Source of the DNA: Sphingomonas sp. YR710
GTDB taxonomy: Bacteria; Pseudomonadota; Alphaproteobacteria; Sphingomonadales; Sphingomonadaceae
Assembly (NCBI RefSeq): GCF_900101455.1
Contig: NZ_FMZJ01000013.1
Span: 62,001 to 126,000, forward strand
Direction: 5' to 3'
Length of the DNA: 64,000 bases
The translations under genes and the position numbers were made by a program. Below the pieces are notes generated by a model. That model was not told the DNA's origin and made no database searches. It worked only from the letters and a program-made list of their open reading frames with translations. Positions 16,615-26,163 of the stretch are shown piece after piece; position 1 is the first letter of the stretch, and each line of letters opens with the position of its first letter.

Positions 16615-17204
16615 CAGACGATCTTGTTGAACTCCGCGAACTCCGGCCGCGGAAGCCGGTCGAAGACCGTCGACGGGTCGCCATATCCCAGTGTTGAAAT
16701 GAAATTCGACTTGTAGTTCGTGCCGGCGAGGAAGGCCGCATCGACAGCATCATTGTCGAAACCCGACATCGGGCCGGTATCGAGGCCGATCGCACGCGCG
16801 GCCATGATGAAATAGGCGCCCTGCAGGCTGCTGTTGCGAAAGGCGCTGCCGGCGATGGCTTTGTCGTTGCCGGCGAACCAGGGGCGAACGTCCGCATGCG
16901 GGAACAACATCGGGCCCTTTTCGTAAAATTCCATGTCCATCGCGATGATCACGGTGGCCGGCGCCTTCCGGATCTTTGCGGCGTTGGTGCCGGAGGACAA
17001 AGCGGCAAGCTTGTCCTTTTCCGCCTGGCTCACGCACCAGATGAGGCGCGCCGGCATCAGATTTGCGGCCGTCGGGCCAAATTTCATCAGATCCCAGATC
17101 TGGTGAAGCTGGGCCTCGGTCACGGGTTGGTCGGTATAGCCGTTATAGCTGCGCGCCTTGCGAAACAGCGCATCGAGCACGTCATCGGAAAATATGCCCG
17201 CCAT
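16614..17204 (-). CDS. Nitroreductase family protein, RutE/HadB-like
   Basis: A 196-residue FMN-dependent oxidoreductase of the nitroreductase superfamily. The opening FSDDVLDALFRKARSYNGY, the GPTAANLMPARLIW segment and the late LGYGDPSTVFDRLPRPEF match the RutE (malonic semialdehyde reductase) subgroup. No other rut gene is nearby, so it is probably a general reductase of this subgroup. It lies 38 bp from the NfuA-like gene and overlaps tsaB by one base. Confidence 0.88.
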   Translation of the reverse strand: MAGIFSDDVLDALFRKARSYNGYTDQPVTEAQLHQIWDLMKFGPTAANLMPARLIWCVSQAEKDKLAALSSGTNAAKIRKAPATVIIAMDMEFYEKGPMLFPHADVRPWFAGNDKAIAGSAFRNSSLQGAYFIMAARAIGLDTGPMSGFDNDAVDAAFLAGTNYKSNFISTLGYGDPSTVFDRLPRPEFAEFNKIV

Positions 17205-17242
17205 GCAGAACCCCCCAGCAATATTCGCGAATGTGAGGCCGC

Positions 17243-17815
17243 TCAGGCGGCCCGGACTTCGATCACTTCGGGCACATAATGCTTCAGCAGGGTCTCGATG
17301 CCCTGCTTGAGCGTCGCCGTCGATGAAGGGCAGCCGGCGCAGGCGCCATGCATGGCCAGAAATACGGTGCCGCGATCGAAGCCGCGGAACACGATATCGC
17401 CCCCATCCTTGGCAACGGCGGGACGTACGCGCGTTTCGATCAGATCCTTGATCTGATCGATGATGTCGGCGTCATCGGGATTGTTGCCGAACGTTTCGTC
17501 GGACTGGACGGCGATGCCGCTGGCGCTGCCGGCCCGGAACAAAGGTGCATCGGATACGAAATGATCGAGCAGAACGCCGAGCACCTGCGGTTTCAGCCCG
17601 GACCAGTCGACGCCTTCGCCGGCGGTGACCGATATGAAATCGCGGCCGAAGAATACGCCATCGACATCGCCGAGCGCGAACAGCGCCGCCGCGAGCGGCG
17701 ATGCCTCCGCCTCCTCATGGTCCGCAAAGTCGCGGGTTCCCGCCGCCATCACGGTGCGGCCGGGCGCGAACTTCAGGGTCGCGGGATTGGGCGTGTTTTC
17801 GGTTTCGATGAGCAT
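17243..17815 (-). CDS. NifU/NfuA-like Fe-S cluster carrier
   Basis: A 190-residue protein with an N-terminal Nfu_N domain (MLIETENTPNPATLKFAPG) and a C-terminal NifU domain with the cluster-binding Cys159-x2-Cys162 in HGACAGCPSST. Such proteins carry [4Fe-4S] clusters to client enzymes. The start at 17815 matches the family's usual N-terminus; an ATG three codons upstream is also possible. It lies divergent from the polysaccharide cluster that begins at 18001. Confidence 0.93.
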   Translation of the reverse strand: MLIETENTPNPATLKFAPGRTVMAAGTRDFADHEEAEASPLAAALFALGDVDGVFFGRDFISVTAGEGVDWSGLKPQVLGVLLDHFVSDAPLFRAGSASGIAVQSDETFGNNPDDADIIDQIKDLIETRVRPAVAKDGGDIVFRGFDRGTVFLAMHGACAGCPSSTATLKQGIETLLKHYVPEVIEVRAA

Positions 17816-18000
17816 GGGTGCCATTTGGCTATTCTTGCGGCCAGTATCAAGGGAATCCTTGGGGATGGATCCGATCCACCCGGGATCGTGTCCGAATATC
17901 CTCCCGGGCTCGTGAAGCAAGGATCGATTGCCGAAGAGAACGGATGTTGGCACAAGTCCTTGATCAGATGCGGGCGGAGCTGACGGGCGGGAGTGTGTGG

Positions 18001-19545
18001 ATGAGTGTCGTTCGGGTCCGGCTGTTCGGTGTGGCGGTTGTGCTCGCCGGTGCGCTCGGAATGGTGATCCTGGGTGTCGTCTGCCTCTCTGCGGAGGGAC
18101 GGAGTACGGCGCCGACGGCCAGGAGCGTTCCGCCGCCTCCGCCCATGCGCATCGGCGTCAACGTGCCGACCATCGCCACCTCTTCGGGGCAGCGCATATA
18201 CGCCAATCTGGCTGCGCACGCCGAATGGATGTTGGTGAAAGGCGGTTGGAAGCGGATCGATCCGGCGATGCTGGATCGGGAGGGGTGGGTGAAGGCACTC
18301 GGACCAGGCGAGTCCGCCGCACGGCCGATGATACGTCCGGGCGCGCCCTTTACCAACCTCCGGATCCGGTGCACTTATGCGGGCAGGGGTTCCCTCGGTG
18401 CCGGTGGTGTCTTTCGTGTCGAGGCAAGTCGGGATCATGAACTCGATTTGGCGGTGACGGCGAACCCCAATCCCGATGCAGGTGGCTGGCTAATGTTGCA
18501 GGCGACCGATCCGCAGGATCCGCTGCGCAACCTCGATTGCCGCGAGCCGGATATGCCGAAGGACCTGCTCTTCGCGCCGGAATTCATAAGCTATATTCGG
18601 CAGTTCGCATTGGTCCGCTTTCTCGACTGGTCCGCCGCCAATGCGAATCAAGGGGGAGACTGGGCACGCCGCAACACCCCCCATCGCGGTTATCAGGGCG
18701 GCGAGCCGGAGGGCGTTTCGGTCGAGCATCAGGTGGAACTCGTGAACGAAGCCGGCGTCGATGGTTGGTTCGTGCTGCCATATAATGCCGATCCTACCTA
18801 CGTCGAAAATTTCGGTCGCTACGTGCACGATCATCTCAAGCCCGGTCGGACCGCTTATGTCGAACTGGGCAACGAACTTTGGAATCTGGGCTTCCCTGCC
18901 GGGCGGCAGGCCATGAAGGAAGGACAGGCCGAACAGTTGGGCGGCGGCAATCCCCAAAATGCAATGCTGCAGCGCTATGCCGAGAAATCGCGCGATACGC
19001 TGGCGATCTGGACACGGATCTTTGCCGACAACCCTACCCGGCTGGTCCGGGTCGTTTCGACGCAAAATGTCTGGACAGAAACCGCGCGCCAGGTGCTGGG
19101 GTTCAAAGACACCGCCCATTATGTTGATGCGCTGGCGACCGCGCCTTATGTCCAGTTGGACGCGAATGGCTATGCGTCTGGGGATCTGGACCGGCTCTTC
19201 GCTGATCTGGGGGAGCGGGTCGACAAGGCGATCGGCTACGCGGCCGAAAACCGGCTGATCGCAGCCCAATATGGTAAGCGCTATATCGCCTATGAAGGCG
19301 GTCAGCATTTGCTACCGAAGGATATCGAATTTGCGAAGCGGATCCAGCGCGATCCGCGGATGGGGGCCCTCTATGTCCGCTATTTGAACGGCTGGCGGAG
19401 CCAGGTGGGTGATGTGATGACCCTCTATGCGGCAACCGGCCCGATTTCGCATTTCGGGGCGTGGGGGCTGCGCGAATATGCGGGTCAGCCGATCGACGAA
19501 ACGCCGAAGCTGAAGGCTGTACGCGAGTTTCTGGGCAGGCGCTGA
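18001..19545 (+). CDS. Predicted exported clan GH-A glycoside hydrolase of the polysaccharide cluster
   Basis: A 514-residue protein with one N-terminal hydrophobic segment (about 10-32, VVLAGALGMVILGVV) and a Pro-rich spacer, then a beta-sandwich-like region and a TIM-barrel-like region. The barrel carries YVELGNELWN, with Glu292 as probable acid/base after beta-4, and IAYEGGQHL, with Glu432 as probable nucleophile after beta-7. This is the Asn-Glu/Glu layout of clan GH-A. The start at 18001 has GGGAG upstream; the frame is open earlier. It overlaps the next gene by one base (TGATG). It may trim or release the polymer made by this cluster. I cannot assign a GH family. Confidence 0.7.
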   Translation: MSVVRVRLFGVAVVLAGALGMVILGVVCLSAEGRSTAPTARSVPPPPPMRIGVNVPTIATSSGQRIYANLAAHAEWMLVKGGWKRIDPAMLDREGWVKALGPGESAARPMIRPGAPFTNLRIRCTYAGRGSLGAGGVFRVEASRDHELDLAVTANPNPDAGGWLMLQATDPQDPLRNLDCREPDMPKDLLFAPEFISYIRQFALVRFLDWSAANANQGGDWARRNTPHRGYQGGEPEGVSVEHQVELVNEAGVDGWFVLPYNADPTYVENFGRYVHDHLKPGRTAYVELGNELWNLGFPAGRQAMKEGQAEQLGGGNPQNAMLQRYAEKSRDTLAIWTRIFADNPTRLVRVVSTQNVWTETARQVLGFKDTAHYVDALATAPYVQLDANGYASGDLDRLFADLGERVDKAIGYAAENRLIAAQYGKRYIAYEGGQHLLPKDIEFAKRIQRDPRMGALYVRYLNGWRSQVGDVMTLYAATGPISHFGAWGLREYAGQPIDETPKLKAVREFLGRR

Positions 19546-21131
19546 TGTTCGGAATGTTCATCTGGTGCGCGCATCTCGAGGCCATGGTCGGGCTGGGGAT
19601 GCTTATCTTCTATGGTAGTTTGTCGCCTGAGGTACGGCGCGAGATGGGGCCGGGGCCAGCCACCTTGGCGCTCGCAATGCCGCCGATTGCCTTCTTTCTG
19701 CCCAAATTGTTCCTGCTGCACATCGTTTACTTCCTGATTGTGCCGGTTTTGGCGACACGGCGCAGTCTGATCGTTCCGATCTATCTGTTCGCGCTCATGC
19801 TGCTGCCCGATTTCAGGTCTCCGCTGATGGCCGGCCCGGTATATTTTTTCTACGGCACGATCTACGACAGCCTCGGTTTCGGTGCACTGCTGACCATGCT
19901 GACACGATTTCCGGCCTACAGCCGGATTCGCCCGGCGAGCGACATTCCGGTATTGCTGATCATGCTCGTGCTCATGTTCGGCCGCAGCAATTTCGGCAGT
20001 CTCACGAACCTGTTGCGGGTCTATGTGGAGCTGCTGCTCACTTATGGCCTGCCTTATTATATCGCTAGCCGTGGCGTTCGCTCAATCGACGATGTGAAGC
20101 GGGTGATGCTGTACATGGCATGTGCGGCGGTGATGATCTCCGCCATCATGTGCTACGAGGCGTTGCGCACCTGGCCGATGTATCGGATACTCTACACCCA
20201 TTATGATGTCGATTTTAAAGGAATGGTGAAGCTACGATCGGGCTGGCTGCGGACAACGGGTACCACTATCGAAACGACATCAATGGCATTTATATTGGTG
20301 CCATGTTTCCTCGCGGCGCGCTGCTCGCGACGCGCCTTCGCTTCATCGCGGCAACATATCGGGGTGCTTTGCTTGCTGGGCCTCGGCCTGGCCCTGCCGC
20401 AGTCGCGCGGTGCGCTGGTCGGGCTGCTGTTTGCGATGACGGCGATGAACATCTATCTGCGGCGGTGGGCAGCCGTTGGGGGCGTGGCATTTCTGGCCAT
20501 CGGCATTGCGTTGGCAATGCTGGTCGTCCCTGCCGAAAGCAGGTTGGGCAGCATGCTGGGTAAATCGGCCGAAACCGCCGGTACCGCAGATTATCGCAAG
20601 GATCTCTTCTGGCGGGGATTGGAGGAGATTCGCAAGCGGCCTGTGCTGGGGGCCTCCGAAACCGAGGTCATGGCAAACCTCGAAGATCTTCGGCAAGGAG
20701 AAGGCATCATCGATTTCGTGAACACCTATCTCTACGTCGCCTTAGTGACTGGAGTGGTCGGGCTGATCCCCTTTGTCGCGGGATTAGCCGGCCAGCCTCT
20801 GGCCTTGTGGAAAATCCGGCGTGGCCTGCCGCCGCGCGGGGCCGATATCGATGTCATGGCCTTCATTTTTGCCGGGATATTGGCCCCGATGGAGATGCTC
20901 GCTTTCACCTCGCTAGGCGGCCGGCCGAGCACTTTTATCATGATGCTTATTGGGTTCGCTGCGGCGCTCGTCAGTCAGCGACGATATGCGGTTAAAGCCG
21001 GTATGTCGTCCGAAGTGGGGGACCGCAGGGCCGATGTGCGTTCGACGCAGACCAACCCGTCCGGTGTGGCGATGCCTGAGGCCGGGGAATGGCGCGAACC
21101 CGTTCCGAAGGGTATGGGGCGTCCGTTGTAA
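19545..21131 (+). CDS. O-antigen polymerase/ligase-like membrane protein
   Basis: A 528-residue integral membrane protein with about ten or more hydrophobic segments and a long periplasmic-type loop before the conserved PQSRGALVGLL motif, the pattern of Wzy_C/O-antigen ligase proteins. Overlap with the hydrolase gene, with the flippase following, suggests it polymerises or transfers the repeat unit. The C-terminal ~50 residues are polar. The start at 19545 gives a hydrophobic N-terminus (MFGMFIWCAHLEAM). Polymerase versus ligase cannot be told here. Confidence 0.82.
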   Translation: MFGMFIWCAHLEAMVGLGMLIFYGSLSPEVRREMGPGPATLALAMPPIAFFLPKLFLLHIVYFLIVPVLATRRSLIVPIYLFALMLLPDFRSPLMAGPVYFFYGTIYDSLGFGALLTMLTRFPAYSRIRPASDIPVLLIMLVLMFGRSNFGSLTNLLRVYVELLLTYGLPYYIASRGVRSIDDVKRVMLYMACAAVMISAIMCYEALRTWPMYRILYTHYDVDFKGMVKLRSGWLRTTGTTIETTSMAFILVPCFLAARCSRRAFASSRQHIGVLCLLGLGLALPQSRGALVGLLFAMTAMNIYLRRWAAVGGVAFLAIGIALAMLVVPAESRLGSMLGKSAETAGTADYRKDLFWRGLEEIRKRPVLGASETEVMANLEDLRQGEGIIDFVNTYLYVALVTGVVGLIPFVAGLAGQPLALWKIRRGLPPRGADIDVMAFIFAGILAPMEMLAFTSLGGRPSTFIMMLIGFAAALVSQRRYAVKAGMSSEVGDRRADVRSTQTNPSGVAMPEAGEWREPVPKGMGRPL

Positions 21132-21147
21132 TGACGCGGCGCCATCG

Positions 21148-22500
21148 ATGATCGCACCTGCACCGTTGGCCAGATTGGTCGTCCGGATCAAGGCGCAGAG
21201 GGGCGGGGACTCAATGGTCCTGATCGGGACTACATTGGTCTCGAATCTGGTGCGTATCGCCAGCACGATGGCGATGACGAGGTTGCTCGCCCCCGACATC
21301 TTCGGGCTGGTTGGTATCATCAACACGATCTTCTTCATCGTCACGATGCTGACCGATCTCGGGTTTCAGGCCTATGTCGTGCGCCACCCCGACGGCGACG
21401 ATCGGCGCTTCCTCCGTGTAATCTGGACGATCCACGCGGGACGCGGGGCCGGGCTGGCTTTGATTTCGGCCGCGTTGGCGTTCCCGCTGGCCCAATTGCT
21501 GGCAAAGCCCGAACTCGCGCTGCCTTTGGCGGTGGCATCCACAATCTTCCTGATCAACGGCCTCGCATCATTGTCGCTGATCACTGCGCTGCGCACTCAT
21601 CAGGTCGCCAAGCTCTGTTATCTCGATCTGGGAGTGCTGATCTTCCAGACACTCGTCGCGATGACTTCCGCCGCGCTACTGCACAATGTCTGGTCGATCA
21701 TCATCGCGATGGCGGCCTCAGCGGCGCTGCGGACGATTCTAAGCTACAGCCTGTTTCCGAATTCGTGCAGCGGAATCGCCATCGATCGGGCGGTGTCAAA
21801 GGATTTCTGGCGATTTTCGCGCTTCGTGATGGGCTCCAGCCTGCTGACGCTGCTGATCGCGCAGACCGACAAAATTGTCTTGGCCCGTGTCTTGAGCCTC
21901 GATCGTTTTGGGCTTTACATGATCGCCACCACGCTCGCCGGCGTGCCGCTGGTTTTTGCCGGCAACTATGCAAGCCGGATACTGTACCCACGCTATGCGA
22001 GCATGTTCCGGGACACCTCGGATCGTCTGCCCCAAATCTACTATGCCGGGCGGCGTACGCTGTCGCTGATCTACAACTTCTCCGTCGGCGGGTTGATCGG
22101 CGGCGCTCCGATCCTCATCCGCGTGCTGTACGACGATCGTTATGTGGAGGCATCGCCCTATTTGTCGCTGCTCGCGACCGCGTCGCTGATGGCACTCGGC
22201 AACCGTGCCGCCAATGAGGTGCTCACCGCGATGGGACATGTTCAGGTTACGTTTACCGCGAATGTCTTCCGGCTGACCTGGCTGATCGTCGTCGGCGTTC
22301 CCGCTTATCTGGGCTTCGGGCCCCTCGGTCTGGTGACCGCGATCGGCCTGATTGAAGCGCCGCCGCACCTCTATAACTGGTGGCAGCTTCACCGTTTTGG
22401 GATTTTCAATGCGCGCGAGGAAGGCATTCTGATCGGCGCGGCCGTGCTGGGGATGGGGATCGGTTTCGTCATGACCGCGCTGCTGTCGTTCCTGTGGTGA
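21148..22500 (+). CDS. Oligosaccharide flippase, Wzx-like
   Basis: A 450-residue polytopic membrane protein of the polysaccharide-transport (MOP) superfamily, which flips lipid-linked repeat units across the inner membrane. About 12 hydrophobic segments follow an opening STMAMTRLLAPDIFGLVGI typical of the family, then a TDLGFQAYVVRHP segment. The start at 21148 lies 16 bp after the polymerase gene. The 3' end overlaps the next glycosyltransferase by 4 bp (GTGA). Confidence 0.88.
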   Translation: MIAPAPLARLVVRIKAQRGGDSMVLIGTTLVSNLVRIASTMAMTRLLAPDIFGLVGIINTIFFIVTMLTDLGFQAYVVRHPDGDDRRFLRVIWTIHAGRGAGLALISAALAFPLAQLLAKPELALPLAVASTIFLINGLASLSLITALRTHQVAKLCYLDLGVLIFQTLVAMTSAALLHNVWSIIIAMAASAALRTILSYSLFPNSCSGIAIDRAVSKDFWRFSRFVMGSSLLTLLIAQTDKIVLARVLSLDRFGLYMIATTLAGVPLVFAGNYASRILYPRYASMFRDTSDRLPQIYYAGRRTLSLIYNFSVGGLIGGAPILIRVLYDDRYVEASPYLSLLATASLMALGNRAANEVLTAMGHVQVTFTANVFRLTWLIVVGVPAYLGFGPLGLVTAIGLIEAPPHLYNWWQLHRFGIFNAREEGILIGAAVLGMGIGFVMTALLSFLW

Positions 22501-23732
22501 TACGGGCGGATCCGGAGACCACGGGGCTGCATATCGCTTATTTTGCCCCGGCATGGCCACCGGAGAGCATAGCGAACGGCGTCGTCACCTATGTCGCGGT
22601 GATGCGCGCCTGGCTGATGGCGCAAGGTCACCGTGTGACGATCGTTGCGGATGGGGTGGCTTATGGCACGGATGACGAACCGGTGTCGCTGGACGGCGAT
22701 GGCATTGTGGCGCGGATGCGGGTTCGGCTGGCGGCCCGCGCCGATAGCGGCACCGGCGATCGGCCGGGCGCCGGACGGCGCATAGCCCGGAATTTTGCAC
22801 GGCTTCACCGGCGCGATCCGATCGATCTGATCGAGATGGAGGAATCGTTCGGCTGGTCGGAGGTGGTCGCGCGCGCGGTCGACGTGCCGGTCGTCACGCG
22901 GTTGCACGGCCCCTGGTTCCTTTCGCCGGCCGAAGGCGAGCGTGCAGAGAAGACCGTGCAGACGCTGCAACGCATCGCCGCCGAAGGGCGGGCAATTGAG
23001 ACGGCGCGCGCGATCACCTCGCCTTCCGCCCGGTTGCTCGATGCGGTGCGTGCTCGCCATCCGATTGCGGGTCAGGTCGCTGCTATCCCCAATCCGATCG
23101 TACCCGCTGCTGCCGCAGACCGGTGGCGCGCCGAAGCCAGCGACCCCGATCTGATCCTGTGGGTCGGCAGGATCGACCGGCGGAAGGGCGCGGATATCGC
23201 GCTCGACGCCTTTGCGCGGGTGGTGAAGATTCACTCTTCGGCGCGGCTCGTCGTCGCCGGACCGGACGGCGGAATCGCGATGCCGGGCGCAGCCAGACTG
23301 TTCTTCGAGGATTATTGTGCCGCGAGGCTCCCGCCGTCCGTGCGCGGGCGGATCGAATATCTCGGGCGCATTTCCCGAGCCGATATCGCCGGACTACGGC
23401 TTCGGGCCGCGTTGGCAATCATCCCCTCACGCTACGAAAACTTCCCCTACAGTCTCGCCGAGGCGATGGCTTTGGGTAGCCCCGCGATCGCGGCCGACAG
23501 CTTCGGCTGTGGCGAGATGATCGTCGATGGCGAGAGCGGGTGGCTGGTGCCGACTGAGGATGATGATGCGCTGGCCCGGGCGATCCTCGCCGTCCTGTTC
23601 GATCGGCAGAAGGCCGCGATGGTGGGCGCGGCTGCGTGGCAGCGCTGCGTGGATCATTACGGCGCCGATGTGATTGGCGAGGCTACGCTGGCATTTTATC
23701 GGCAAGTGTTGGCCAGCGCTGAAGCGCGCTGA
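22497..23732 (+). CDS. Glycosyltransferase family 4
   Basis: A 411-residue GT-B fold glycosyltransferase. The N-terminal domain opens GLHIAYFAPAWPPESIANGV and the donor-binding domain has GRIDRRKGADIALDAF and SRYENFPYSLAEAMALGSP, with the E-x7-E type GT4 signature. It starts with GTG overlapping the flippase stop, so it is translationally coupled. It converges with the 2OG oxygenase gene, 22 bp apart. The sugar and acceptor are unknown. Confidence 0.9.
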   Translation: MIRADPETTGLHIAYFAPAWPPESIANGVVTYVAVMRAWLMAQGHRVTIVADGVAYGTDDEPVSLDGDGIVARMRVRLAARADSGTGDRPGAGRRIARNFARLHRRDPIDLIEMEESFGWSEVVARAVDVPVVTRLHGPWFLSPAEGERAEKTVQTLQRIAAEGRAIETARAITSPSARLLDAVRARHPIAGQVAAIPNPIVPAAAADRWRAEASDPDLILWVGRIDRRKGADIALDAFARVVKIHSSARLVVAGPDGGIAMPGAARLFFEDYCAARLPPSVRGRIEYLGRISRADIAGLRLRAALAIIPSRYENFPYSLAEAMALGSPAIAADSFGCGEMIVDGESGWLVPTEDDDALARAILAVLFDRQKAAMVGAAAWQRCVDHYGADVIGEATLAFYRQVLASAEAR

Positions 23733-23754
23733 TCTCGAGGGCGTAGCTGCGGGT

Positions 23755-24591
23755 TCATTTGGGTCCGAGGCGGCGGGCAAAATGTTGGAGCTTCGCCGGC
23801 ACCCAATCGTTCACCCAATGCTGATACGCGATCTTCCAGTCACGCTGTTCCTTTGAATTCGGCCGTGGCCGAAAATTCGTGGACCGGATCGGAATCGTGC
23901 CGGACGGCTCACGGATCGCGGTATAATAATAAGTCGCGATCGATCGACGGGAGCGGTCCGGCGGGCAAGCGAGCGGCTCCGGATGGCCATGATAGCTATC
24001 GAGCGCGGTGTTGAAGATCACCGCCCGGCCGAGGATCGGCGCGATGCTGCGTTCCTTTCTCGACATTGACGGATCCCATAGTTCAAGCTCGCCGCCGAAT
24101 GCCGGAACCCAATCGTCGTTGAGGTAGATCAGCAGGTTGATCCGGCGCTCGACATGCATCTGGCTGTGGACGTTGAAATCGGCATGGATGCTCAAATGGC
24201 CGCCCGCGCACGTCTCGTGCAGGCCACCGCCGGCATGGTAAGGATCGGGAATGAGGCCATTGATGCCCGTCAGTTCGCTCAGGAAGGCAAGGAAAGCCTG
24301 GCTGTTGAGTTCGGACAGGATGTTGCGCACCAACCCGCTTGTGGTCTCGCCAGGCTTGAACTGGCATTTAAGCCGTTCTTGATCGCGATCGAAGAACCGT
24401 CCGCTCGTGCGATCCGGATAGGCACGCGCCACATTGCGAAGCAGGTCGGCATCAAGGAAATCGTCGATCATGATATGCGGAAAGGGTGGTGCGCCGCGAT
24501 AGGCAGGGCCGAGTGCCTTGCCGGCGGCACGGCATTCCGCCTCGTCGAAACATAGATAGCCATGGTGTTCGCGAAGGGTGAGCAGGCTCAT
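23755..24591 (-). CDS. 2OG-Fe(II) oxygenase (prolyl-4-hydroxylase-like)
   Basis: A 278-residue double-stranded beta-helix oxygenase. The iron site is His136-x-Asp138 (IHADFN) with a distal His near 203 (YHGHPEPL), and a 2-oxoglutarate-binding Arg follows in RRSIATYYY (215-216). INLLIYLNDDW and GGELELWD match the P4Hc domain. It could hydroxylate a protein or a sugar; location among glycosyltransferases suggests modification of the surface polymer or of a protein linked to it. A start at 24675 would add 28 residues. It is on the opposite strand to the GT4 before it. Confidence 0.85.
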   Translation of the reverse strand: MSLLTLREHHGYLCFDEAECRAAGKALGPAYRGAPPFPHIMIDDFLDADLLRNVARAYPDRTSGRFFDRDQERLKCQFKPGETTSGLVRNILSELNSQAFLAFLSELTGINGLIPDPYHAGGGLHETCAGGHLSIHADFNVHSQMHVERRINLLIYLNDDWVPAFGGELELWDPSMSRKERSIAPILGRAVIFNTALDSYHGHPEPLACPPDRSRRSIATYYYTAIREPSGTIPIRSTNFRPRPNSKEQRDWKIAYQHWVNDWVPAKLQHFARRLGPK

Positions 24592-24781
24592 GCAGATACT
24601 CCGGTGGCGACGGACGTAGGCAGCTATTCTGCACATCGTGCCGATCGCGGCTAAGATGCTAACCCGACCTGACATAGATCAGCCCCAACGCATTTCCACC
24701 CGGCATTGTACGAAGAAGGGCCGGAGAGGGCCGTTGCCACAAGCTGAGCAGGGGATCCGTGCCAGTCTGAGGAAGGCGGTG

Positions 24782-25969
24782 CTAAGCGGTAGTCTCCAAT
24801 CCGAATGATTTGACGATCGCTTCGGCGCGTTCGCGGTGCATCGCCTGATGCGTGCGCAATTTCATCGGCTCCAAAGCTTTCATACCCATGCGCTGAAGTT
24901 CGGCCCCGTGGAAGGTTGCCCAATCCATGGTGGCAGCAAGAGCGGCGGCGTCGCCCAGCTTGACGATCAGCCCGTTATCCATGTGGCTGATAAACTCGCT
25001 ATGCCCGGATGTTCCACTTGCGATGACGGGAACACCGCGGGCGAAAGCGTCGAAAATGATTCGCGGTTGCTCGTCGGAGATCGTAGGAATCACAACGGCT
25101 TGATAGCCATCCAGCAGCGTAGAAAAGGGTACTCCATGTGGTACAGGGTCGAGCAAGCGAACTCGATCGGCGAACCGGTCGGCAACGGCCTTGCATTCTG
25201 CGGTGAGTTTGCCGACGCCCACAATGTCGATCGCGGCATTCGATTTCTCGATAGCCGCGATGAGCACGCGAATCCCCTTTTCCTCCGTCAACCTGCCGGC
25301 GAACAGGAGGCGGCGTGATTTCATCGACCATCGTTGCGCGGCTTCGCCCACTGATAGGATTTGATCCAGGTCGACCCAGCTAGGGTGCAAAACATGCGTC
25401 GGTCCTCGCGGTTTGGTCGCGAGGCTCGTTCGGTAGGCTTCTGTCGTGAAGAAGGAGGCGTCCGCGGCGTTCACGCACGCGCGGCTATATGCTTCGCGGA
25501 TCCGGGCAAAGAGCCTGCGCCGAAGGGAGGCGGTCTCACCCTTTGCTATTCGCCAGAAGCTCGATTCGATATTAACCAGGACGTTTCGGCCGCGCAATCG
25601 CGCCAGCGGAACGCCAAACCATCCCAGCGCATAAGGCCAGCCCGCCATGCCAGTGTGGACAATGAAGCCCTTTCTGATGGCGCGATCCATCTTCAACAAA
25701 AGAAGTGGAATGCACAAGACGGAGGCCCTCGTAAGGGGCCATACAGGTATTATCTTCAGCCGCGGATGGAAGCACTTGACCCAATTTTTGGGCGGCGGCG
25801 CATCATGAACAGGACAGAATACGGTAAAATCGTCTATCTCATCGAGGTGAAGCAGAAGGTCTTTTTGCCAAAGCGGATCTGCCCACCAGGTTTCGCCGAC
25901 CCGATATAGCGGAGTATTCACCACGAGGAGATACGGTTCTTTGATAATTGCTGAGGCGTGCCGGATCAT
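24782..25969 (-). CDS. Glycosyltransferase family 4
   Basis: A 395-residue glycosyltransferase with the GT4 donor domain: LLFAGRLTEEKGIRVLI, then IPTISDEQPRIIFDAFARGVP with the acidic pair of the EX7E-like motif. The N-terminal half (PLYRVGETWWADPLWQKDL) resembles exopolysaccharide glycosyltransferases. It is followed, 190 bp downstream, by the 2OG oxygenase on the same strand. No strong ribosome-binding site is seen before 25969; the frame extends to 26122 through a repeat, so a longer protein is unlikely. Confidence 0.85.
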   Translation of the reverse strand: MIRHASAIIKEPYLLVVNTPLYRVGETWWADPLWQKDLLLHLDEIDDFTVFCPVHDAPPPKNWVKCFHPRLKIIPVWPLTRASVLCIPLLLLKMDRAIRKGFIVHTGMAGWPYALGWFGVPLARLRGRNVLVNIESSFWRIAKGETASLRRRLFARIREAYSRACVNAADASFFTTEAYRTSLATKPRGPTHVLHPSWVDLDQILSVGEAAQRWSMKSRRLLFAGRLTEEKGIRVLIAAIEKSNAAIDIVGVGKLTAECKAVADRFADRVRLLDPVPHGVPFSTLLDGYQAVVIPTISDEQPRIIFDAFARGVPVIASGTSGHSEFISHMDNGLIVKLGDAAALAATMDWATFHGAELQRMGMKALEPMKLRTHQAMHRERAEAIVKSFGLETTA

Positions 25970-26070
25970 CGGGGGATTTTGCACGGTATACTCACCAAGT
26001 CCATATAGATCACCGTGTGATCTTTCTATCCGGGTGGGGGAGCGGGCCGGCACCACAAATGCACCAAAGG

Positions 26071-26090
26071 CGCATTTCCAAACAGACTCT
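26071..26090. repeat. Solo copy of the 20-base core of the uvrB-upstream palindrome
   Basis: CGCATTTCCAAACAGACTCT here is the exact reverse complement of 3435-3454. It lies in the 194-bp divergent gap between a glycosyltransferase and the acyltransferase gene. The bases that follow (ATGGGGT) are close to the palindrome's outer arm (CAGCGGGT). It has only a weak local hairpin, so this looks like a single end of the same element. Confidence 0.8.
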
Positions 26091-26163
26091 ATGGGGTGGT
26101 AGTTGAGCCACCGGCAGGCCATAGCTGAACCGAGGAACCATGTGACAAAGGTGCTGTGACGCG

